Below the pieces are notes generated by a model. It saw only the letters and a program-made list of their open reading frames with translations, was not told where the DNA came from and did not search any database. A stretch of DNA of 64,000 nucleotides, taken from an uncultured Roseburia sp. Lineage in GTDB: Bacteria; Bacillota; Clostridia; Lachnospirales; Lachnospiraceae. The translations under genes were made by a program, and so were the position numbers. Numbering within the stretch: the first letter of the stretch is position 1; every line of letters starts with the position of its first letter. The stretch covers positions 124,001-188,000 of the forward strand of contig CANRSX010000002.1 in assembly GCA_947642555.1 (NCBI GenBank), read 5' to 3'. Below, in pieces: positions 58,182-64,000 of the stretch.

Positions 58182-59025
58182 AATAATCATGGTAGTACAG
58201 CACAATCTTACAGCAATGAATTCCAACAGACAGTTAGGTATCACGACCGGAATGCAGGCGAAGTCTTCCGAGAAGTTATCTTCCGGATACAAGATCAACC
58301 GTGCAGCAGATGACGCGGCAGGGTTAACGATCTCCGAGAAGATGAGAAGCCAGGTAAGAGGATTAAACAAGGCTTCCGCAAACGCACAGGACGGCGTATC
58401 CTTAATCCAGGTTGCTGAGGGTGCATTAAACGAGACTCATTCTATCTTACAGCGTATGAACGAGCTTGCAACCCAGGCTGCAAACGATACGAACACCTCG
58501 ATCGACCGCAAGGCAATCCAGGCAGAGTTAAAGCAGCTGACCTCTGAGATCGACAGAATTCAGTCTACCACGCAGTTCAATACACAGAACTTACTGGATG
58601 GCTCTTTCTCTTCGAAGAATCTTCAGGTTGGATCTCTTTCTGGCCAGGCGATTTCGATCAGCATTGACAACATGAACGCCGCAGCAATCGGTTTAACTGA
58701 TCTTCAGGCAAACCTTGAGACCAGCACATTTGTATTTGATTTTGGTACTGCAGGTTCCGCAATGGATATGATCCAGAGCGCAATCAACGTGGTATCCGAG
58801 CAGAGATCCGCACTTGGTGCAATCCAGAATCGTCTGGAGCACACGATTGCAAACCTTGACAACATCTCTGAGAATACGCAGGCTGCTGAGTCCCGTATCC
58901 GTGATACAGACATGGCAGAGGAGATGGTTGAGTACAGCAAGAACAACATCCTTGCACAGGCAGGACAGTCGATGCTGGCTCAGGCAAATCAGGCTACCCA
59001 GGGTGTGTTATCACTGTTACAGTAA
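58170..59025 (+). repeat. direct repeat of 856 bp, copy 2
   Basis: Second member of the flagellin direct repeat, offset 951 bases from copy 1. Confidence 0.92.
58189..59025 (+). CDS. fliC: flagellin, twin copy 2
   Basis: Same 278-residue flagellin as copy 1. The start is ATG 58189 with AAGGAGG 8 bases upstream; an in-frame TTG at 58147 lies within the leader stem and is not a start. Ends at a strong terminator. Confidence 0.95.
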   Translation: MVVQHNLTAMNSNRQLGITTGMQAKSSEKLSSGYKINRAADDAAGLTISEKMRSQVRGLNKASANAQDGVSLIQVAEGALNETHSILQRMNELATQAANDTNTSIDRKAIQAELKQLTSEIDRIQSTTQFNTQNLLDGSFSSKNLQVGSLSGQAISISIDNMNAAAIGLTDLQANLETSTFVFDFGTAGSAMDMIQSAINVVSEQRSALGAIQNRLEHTIANLDNISENTQAAESRIRDTDMAEEMVEYSKNNILAQAGQSMLAQANQATQGVLSLLQ

Positions 59026-59038
59026 TTTACAGACGTAT

Positions 59039-59064
59039 AAAACCGGCAGTGCGCTGCCGGTTTT
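59039..59064 (+). terminator. strong terminator after the twin flagellins
   Basis: Perfect 11-bp stem (59039-59049 and 59054-59064), tetraloop TGCG, then ATTTTTTT. Confidence 0.95.
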
Positions 59065-59135
59065 ATTTTTTACAATAAGCTGGCCCGCGGAGCGTGACAG
59101 CGTTTGTTATTGAAAAAGCTGACCTGGAGAGATAT

Positions 59136-59417
59136 ATGAATGGAGCAGATTTGCTGGCGCAGATGGAAGAATGCGCCATTTTTTTTTATCAGAATAAAGA
59201 ACAGAAGGCATACGAAAGACTGCAGAAGCTTCTTCCGCAGATCAATGCAGTCCTGCAGAAGGTGGAGGAAGGATCAGAGATCCACTCTGATATGGTACAA
59301 ACTGTCGCCGCATTTTTAGAGGCCATTCAGCGGAAACATACACTGGCACTTGCAGATCTGCTGACATATGATCTGCCAAAGTTTGTTCGGGGAGTAGAAA
59401 TGGAGAAGCAGCCGTGA
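59136..59417 (+). CDS. small helical protein before the Maf gene
   Basis: A 93-residue soluble, helical protein (LLAQMEECAIFFYQNKEQKA, LADLLTYDLPKFVRG) with no family I recognise. ATG 59136 has GGAG 8 bases upstream; a GTG at 59094 would add 14 residues. It overlaps the Maf gene by 4 bases, so the two are translationally coupled. Size and helical content recall flagellar chaperones; an adaptor that brings flagellin to the Maf enzyme is inference. Confidence 0.6.
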   Translation: MNGADLLAQMEECAIFFYQNKEQKAYERLQKLLPQINAVLQKVEEGSEIHSDMVQTVAAFLEAIQRKHTLALADLLTYDLPKFVRGVEMEKQP

Positions 59418-61279
59418 TGGATATCCAGTCAAAAAACGAGGAAGCATTAGTTGCAAAATTTGGAGAGACATTTTACCAGAAATATCAGGAACAGTTGCAG
59501 AATACAGAGGATAGCTGTTATATCCGGACATGCTCTGACAACCAGAAGATCATCTGTCAGATGCGGGATGGCGTCGAGTGGCGCATGAACAGTATACATG
59601 ACCCGGTCAGAGCGGCGGAATTATATGCTGACCGGTATAAAAATATGCGGGATTATGCGGTTGTGTGCGTATTTGGCCTGTCTGATGGAAGAGCAGTAGA
59701 GCAGCTTTTAAATCGTTGCAATGGAACACAGACGATTTTTATCTATGAACCGGATGTTCAGGTTTTCCTGACGGCAATGAAACATTTTTCTTTGGAAACA
59801 ATATTTGCCGCAAATATTGTCCTGGTTGTAAAGGGGATCAATGAAAATGATTTTGGATTGCTGCTGCAGACAATTCTGAATGATCAGAACTGGCGTCTGG
59901 TCACAGACTGTATTTTACCGAATTATGATATCATGTATACAGAGGCGTGCAGGGAATTTATCCATCTGATGCGGTATGCAGTCAGAAGCCATATGCTGAT
60001 GAAGAATACAAAGGTTCAGAATTCGCCGCTGATGGGTGACAATACGCTGTCTAACCTTCCTTATATTATGCGGGGGAGTTCTATTGATGAACTGAAAAAA
60101 CAATTTGCACAGATTGATCTGAAGGGAACGCCGGCGATTATCGTTTCGTCCGGCCCTTCTCTGGATCGGAATATCAGAGAGCTGAAGAAGGCGGAGGGCA
60201 GGGCGTTTATCATCGGAGTGGATTCTTCCCTGAAAGCACTGGTTCGTGAGAATATTCATTTTCAGATCGGGATCAGTGTGGATCCCAGAAAACCGCGGTA
60301 TGTGTTTGCAGATGACAGGGTGAACGATTTCCCGTATGTGCTGTCCAGCTATTCCGCGGATTTCCTGGCACAGGAGATCAGGGGAAGGCTGTTTTTTGAC
60401 TCCAGTTTTGGCTGCGGAACGCTTCACAAAATTCTGACACAGGAGACAGGGAAAGAGCTGGGTATGATGCGGTCAGGCGGATCCGTGGCGACAAATGCCT
60501 TCTGGCTGGCGATGGAGCTGGGATTTCGGGAAATTATTCTGGTCGGACAGGATCTCGCATTTACGGATGGAAGAGGTCATGTGACCGGATTTGCGGAATC
60601 GGAACAGGCCAACCGCGAGCTGGTGGAAAACAGCGTCCAGCTGGCTGTGGAGGCGCTGGACGGCGGATGGCTGACGACAGATGTCCAGATGGACAGTTAC
60701 CGGTACTGGTTTGAAAAGAATATCGCGGAGCAGAAGGAAAAAGTGACGGTCTATAACGCGACCGCAGCGGGGGCAAAGATCAGAGGGGCAAAGGAACTGT
60801 CTCTGGAGGATGCGATAGAGCAGCTCTGCACAAAAGAAAGAGATTTTGATCAGCTCATTGCGGATACGCCGAATCTTGCGACGGATGATGAACAAAAGAG
60901 ACTCTGTGAGCGGTATATGGATTATGAAAAAGAGTTTTGCAGACTTCGGGAGAAACTGCAGGAGGGAATCGCGATATATGACAGGTTTATGGAGCTGGAT
61001 CATCAGAAGGGCCGCCGGTCGGACGAATACCGGGATCTGCTGGAGAGGATGAAAGAGCTCACTCTGCTGGAAAAAGAAGACTACATGGATCTGATCGGCA
61101 TGTATGCGCAGGAAGATACTTATGACGCAGCCGCAGATATCTATCTGGCCAAAGAGCTGACGATTGCGGAGATTGCGGAGCGCGGAAAGAGACTTTTACA
61201 GGGATATGTGAAGGGGATGGAAACCTGCAGGGAGCATATAGACCGGATTCTGATACCAGAATTGAGGAAAATGCACTAA
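59414..61279 (+). CDS. Maf-type motility-associated glycosyltransferase (MptE-like)
   Basis: A 621-residue cytoplasmic protein of the motility-associated-factor family (DUF115, 6-hydroxymethylpterin-pyrophosphokinase MptE-like core). The core motif is TPAIIVSSGPSLDRNIRELK, followed by IGVDSSLKALVRENIHFQIG, SGGSVATNAFWLAMELGF and LVGQDLAFTDGRGH. In other bacteria Maf proteins O-glycosylate flagellin with nonulosonic acids. No sugar-synthesis genes are in this window. GTG start 8 bases after GGAG. Position right after flagellin supports the role. Confidence 0.88.
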   Translation: MMDIQSKNEEALVAKFGETFYQKYQEQLQNTEDSCYIRTCSDNQKIICQMRDGVEWRMNSIHDPVRAAELYADRYKNMRDYAVVCVFGLSDGRAVEQLLNRCNGTQTIFIYEPDVQVFLTAMKHFSLETIFAANIVLVVKGINENDFGLLLQTILNDQNWRLVTDCILPNYDIMYTEACREFIHLMRYAVRSHMLMKNTKVQNSPLMGDNTLSNLPYIMRGSSIDELKKQFAQIDLKGTPAIIVSSGPSLDRNIRELKKAEGRAFIIGVDSSLKALVRENIHFQIGISVDPRKPRYVFADDRVNDFPYVLSSYSADFLAQEIRGRLFFDSSFGCGTLHKILTQETGKELGMMRSGGSVATNAFWLAMELGFREIILVGQDLAFTDGRGHVTGFAESEQANRELVENSVQLAVEALDGGWLTTDVQMDSYRYWFEKNIAEQKEKVTVYNATAAGAKIRGAKELSLEDAIEQLCTKERDFDQLIADTPNLATDDEQKRLCERYMDYEKEFCRLREKLQEGIAIYDRFMELDHQKGRRSDEYRDLLERMKELTLLEKEDYMDLIGMYAQEDTYDAAADIYLAKELTIAEIAERGKRLLQGYVKGMETCREHIDRILIPELRKMH

Positions 61280-61337
61280 AAATATAGTGAGGGGATATGA
61301 AGGGATCCTGTCTGGGAAGTAAGGGAGCTGTGCCGAA

Positions 61338-63128
61338 ATGGGTGAAAAGAGCGGACATGATAAATATGTATGGCTGCATCATGGGATCGAAGAGACTGTG
61401 GTGCCGAACGCGTTCATGGACTATGCAGGTCAGAGCGGAAAAAAAGCAGTCTGCATCTGCGGGCCAAAGCTGGCGGGGCTTTCTGGATCGCAGGATTCTC
61501 TGCCGGAGATTTCGATGGAGCAGCTTTTGCTGGATGAGCGGTATGTGGAATATGGCATTCTGATCGAAAAAGAGACGTTGCGTGAGGCGGGCGGAATCAA
61601 CCGGCGGCTTCATGCAAAACAGGAATATGAACTGGCGCTGCGCGTGGCGGAAAAACAAACTATATATGTAATATATTGCGCGGAGCATGCAGATAAAAAA
61701 GCTGACCAGCAGGATTACATCCGGTCTGACGGGATTCATACTGTGGGGCAGAAGGAGGATCCGGATACGGGATTTTGCACGGATGCTTATGTGGCGGGGC
61801 GGTATTATCCTCTTTTAAAAGAGCTGGGGCTTGCAGAACCCGTGCTGGAAGGACTGCTTGCAGAATGTGCGCTGCAAAACGAATCAGGCCGGGCACAGCG
61901 TTTTCTCGAAGATATGATCTCGCATTCGTCGGAATATCAGCGGATTTACCGTTCCACACAGCCGGTTCTGATTTATCTGGGGCCATCCTATTGCTATAAT
62001 ATTCTGAATGTTTTTGCGGAGGAACTGGGACGCGCGCTGGAACGGCTGGGCTGTTCGGTGGAATATTATGATACGGAGCATGAGGATGTGGACGGTGTTG
62101 GCCGGCTGCTGGGGCGGCAGTACCGGGCATCCGTCGGATTTCAGACATGGCTGATGTCGGTAAAGCATGACGGCGGAAAGCGGATGCTGCAGGACCTGAT
62201 CGGGGGGCCGAAATACAATTTTATCGTGGATCATCCAGTATGGCTGGATGGGCAGTTAAAGGAAACGCCAAAGCATTATCATATTCTGACACATGACCGG
62301 AATTATATCCGGTTTATCCAGACATATTATCCCGGGGTGGCCGGGGTGCATCTGCTGCCGCCCGGTGGCCGGGAGATCGTGGAGACAGACCAGAACCGGG
62401 AGCGGGAATCTGATATTGTTTTTCTTGGCACATACAGGAATTACCGGTATCGGATCAATGAGCTGCGGGCATATTCGTCAGAGAAAAAATTTCTGGCAGT
62501 ACGCTTTCTCGGGATTATGAAAAAAAAGACGGAACTGACGCCGGAGCAGGCGTTGAGAGAGGCGATGGATTATTACGGAATACAGTGCGATGGACCAGGG
62601 TTTCGCAGCGCGCTTTTTGAGCTTGGACTGGTGATCCAGCTTGTGATGTACTACTACCGCGAAAAGGTGATGCGAACGATTCTGGATGCCGGGCTGTCTG
62701 TTCATGTGTACGGGGATTCCTGGATGGAAAGTCCGTTTTTGAATCACCCGGGGCTGATTCGCCATCCCGAGGTTCTGGCGGAAGAAAGTACCGGTCTTCT
62801 CGCATCGGCAAAGATTTCGCTGAATATCATGGCATGGCATAAGGACGGGTTTACGGAGCGTGTTGCGGACAGTATGCTGGCAGGGGCGGTTGTGGTGAGC
62901 GATGAAAGCACGCAGCTTGCAGAGTATTATGGCGATGAGACGGTGCTGTTTCATCTGAATCACCTGGAGCGGCTTCCCAGACTGCTAAAGGGACTGCTCG
63001 CAGATTCGGAACGCCGGGCTCTGATCGCCAGCCGGGCACGGGAAAAGGCGTCGCGTTATGCCACGTGGGAGCAGCGGGCCAGAGAACTGCTAAAGCTGAT
63101 TGAAATGGAGGAAAATCCAGGGAGATGA
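61338..63128 (+). CDS. DUF3880-type glycosyltransferase
   Basis: A 596-residue protein. The N-terminal 210 residues have no clear family. The C-terminal part matches DUF3880 plus a group 1 glycosyltransferase end: PKYNFIVDHPVWLDGQLKET, DIVFLGTYRNYRYRI and ISLNIMAWHKDGFTERVADS. Such genes follow Maf genes in flagellin- or surface-glycosylation loci. GGGAG precedes ATG 61338 at a long distance. It overlaps the next gene by 4 bases. Confidence 0.8.
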   Translation: MGEKSGHDKYVWLHHGIEETVVPNAFMDYAGQSGKKAVCICGPKLAGLSGSQDSLPEISMEQLLLDERYVEYGILIEKETLREAGGINRRLHAKQEYELALRVAEKQTIYVIYCAEHADKKADQQDYIRSDGIHTVGQKEDPDTGFCTDAYVAGRYYPLLKELGLAEPVLEGLLAECALQNESGRAQRFLEDMISHSSEYQRIYRSTQPVLIYLGPSYCYNILNVFAEELGRALERLGCSVEYYDTEHEDVDGVGRLLGRQYRASVGFQTWLMSVKHDGGKRMLQDLIGGPKYNFIVDHPVWLDGQLKETPKHYHILTHDRNYIRFIQTYYPGVAGVHLLPPGGREIVETDQNRERESDIVFLGTYRNYRYRINELRAYSSEKKFLAVRFLGIMKKKTELTPEQALREAMDYYGIQCDGPGFRSALFELGLVIQLVMYYYREKVMRTILDAGLSVHVYGDSWMESPFLNHPGLIRHPEVLAEESTGLLASAKISLNIMAWHKDGFTERVADSMLAGAVVVSDESTQLAEYYGDETVLFHLNHLERLPRLLKGLLADSERRALIASRAREKASRYATWEQRARELLKLIEMEENPGR

Positions 63129-64000
63129 GGACAAACATATATGTGATGACGCATAAGCGTTTTGACCCGCCGCAGGATCCGGTCTATGTGCCGGTGCACG
63201 TGGGACGGGCAACTGGCCCGGATCTTGGCTATCCGGGAGATAATACCGGTGATTCGATCTCGGAGAAGAATCCATTTTACGGGGAGCTCACGGGGCTGTA
63301 CTGGCTGTGGAAAAATGTACACGACATTGATGTGATTGGGATCTGCCACTACAGGAGATATTTTCTGAACGAGTCATATGAGCTTCTGACACAGGAGGAG
63401 TATGAGCATGCGCTGGCGGATGCGGATATTATGGTGCCGCGGGCAATGCGGGCGGATGGCAGGTATTTGGATTATTTTGGCAGTGCGCATCATGTCGGGG
63501 ATCTTATGGAGACCGGCCAGGTGATAAAGGAGCTTTATCCGGCGGATTATCCGGTGTTTTGCGACGTGATGGAGGAATCCGAATATTACTATGGAAATCT
63601 CTGTGTGACGACAAAGCGGATTTTTGACGATTACTGCTCCTGGCTGTTTTCGATTTTTTCTGTGCTGGAGAAGCGTGTGGATGTCAGCGGGTATGATGCC
63701 TATCATCAGAGACTGTACGGTTTTCTGTCGGAAAGCCTGCTGCGGGTTTTTATCAGGGCGAGAGGACTTAAAGTATGCGAGACACGTGTCGGCGTGACGG
63801 CGGAAAAGGCGGAGACCACAGAGTTTAAGCTTGCGATGGGACAGCTGGTGAAGCTGGGAGAGTTCTCGCAGGCAAGGGAGATGTTTTATGAGTATCTGAA
63901 GATCCGCCCCGATATCACGCTCGAGCTGTCGGATGTAAGGAAGGAGATCCCGGATATCGAGCTGATCCTGTTTCTTCTGGAGCAGGAGAGGGAGAGCGGC
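63125..64000 (+). CDS. DUF4422-type glycosyltransferase, 3' end outside window
   Basis: The frame is open for 292 codons from ATG 63125 to the window end with no stop. The protein starts MRTNIYVMTHKRFDPPQDPV and contains GDNTGDSISEKNPFYGELTG, HYRRYF and a central AYHQRLYGFLSE, matching DUF4422, a presumed glycosyltransferase family of capsule and surface-glycan loci. The last 60 residues are TPR-like. The 4-base overlap (ATGA) with the previous gene points to one operon. Confidence 0.8.
   Translation, partial: MRTNIYVMTHKRFDPPQDPVYVPVHVGRATGPDLGYPGDNTGDSISEKNPFYGELTGLYWLWKNVHDIDVIGICHYRRYFLNESYELLTQEEYEHALADADIMVPRAMRADGRYLDYFGSAHHVGDLMETGQVIKELYPADYPVFCDVMEESEYYYGNLCVTTKRIFDDYCSWLFSIFSVLEKRVDVSGYDAYHQRLYGFLSESLLRVFIRARGLKVCETRVGVTAEKAETTEFKLAMGQLVKLGEFSQAREMFYEYLKIRPDITLELSDVRKEIPDIELILFLLEQERESG

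Noticed and set aside
61297-61563. Frame of 88 codons with a good ribosome site overlapping the start of the DUF3880 gene
   Set aside because: It runs out of frame through well-conserved glycosyltransferase sequence and its product is Trp/Arg/Cys-rich, as in a shadow frame.
1-64000. CRISPR arrays, tRNA or rRNA genes, insertion sequences and prophage
   Set aside because: No spaced short direct repeats, cloverleaf ends, transposase or phage structural genes were seen on either strand.

Overview
The window reads as chromosome of a motile, probably spore-forming Firmicute close to the Lachnospiraceae (Clostridium cluster XIVa). The signs are a Bacillus/Clostridium-type order of late flagellar genes, a Flp/Tad pilus locus of the Gram-positive kind without a secretin, the sporulation-linked genes yaaL (DUF2508), bofA and cwlD, a mecA adaptor, and several genes that resemble families I associate with Lachnospiraceae (DUF6240, DUF5702, DUF6382, DUF6145). 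Genus cannot be told from the sequence alone. I saw no rRNA, tRNA, CRISPR array, prophage or insertion sequence.

Layout. 1-4.3 kb: the 3' part of a TPR/AAA protein and glgB. 4.3-7.8 kb: a 1135-residue repeat protein behind a sigma-28 (SigD) promoter. 7.8-10.3 kb (minus): a CwlD-like amidase and a GH18 enzyme. 10.5-12.8 kb (minus): a gene remnant, a ParA-like protein and a Hanks-type kinase fused to a second ParA-like domain. 13-16.6 kb: mecA, a DUF1858 protein, and a divergent flagellin followed by its own FliS-like chaperone. 16.8-26.5 kb: bofA and a long Tad pilus run (two prepilin peptidases, TadZ, TadA, TadB, TadC, Flp pilin, DUF5702, two TadE-like pseudopilins, an FHA protein). 26.6-43.6 kb: housekeeping genes (rhomboid, HIT, murG, pgi, SleB-like hydrolase, band 7, argF, birA, coaX, dusB, greA, lysS). 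43.7-45.5 kb: a GH43 enzyme. 45.6-59 kb: flgM-flgN-flgK-flgK-flgL-fliW-csrA, flaG-fliD-fliS-fliT, and two identical flagellin genes. 59.1-64 kb: a small helical protein, a Maf-type flagellin glycosyltransferase and two further glycosyltransferase-like genes, the last cut by the window end.

How it fits together. Five sites match the SigD consensus (TAAA-N15-GCCGATAT): ahead of the repeat protein, the divergent flagellin, flgM, flaG and the first twin flagellin. FlgM restrains SigD; FliW and CsrA set flagellin translation. The two flagellin leaders carry a conserved stem-loop that presents AUGGA in its loop just upstream of an AAGGAGG Shine-Dalgarno, the expected layout for a CsrA target, with a compensatory base-pair change between the copies. 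The Maf gene and its neighbours probably glycosylate flagellin. The kinase and the FHA protein of the Tad locus may form a phosphorylation link, which is inference. The most novel-looking items are the covarying CsrA-type leaders, the second flagellin/FliS cassette, the SigD-driven repeat protein, the kinase whose reading frame lacks a usual start codon, and the pseudopilin with a duplicated Cys/His domain.
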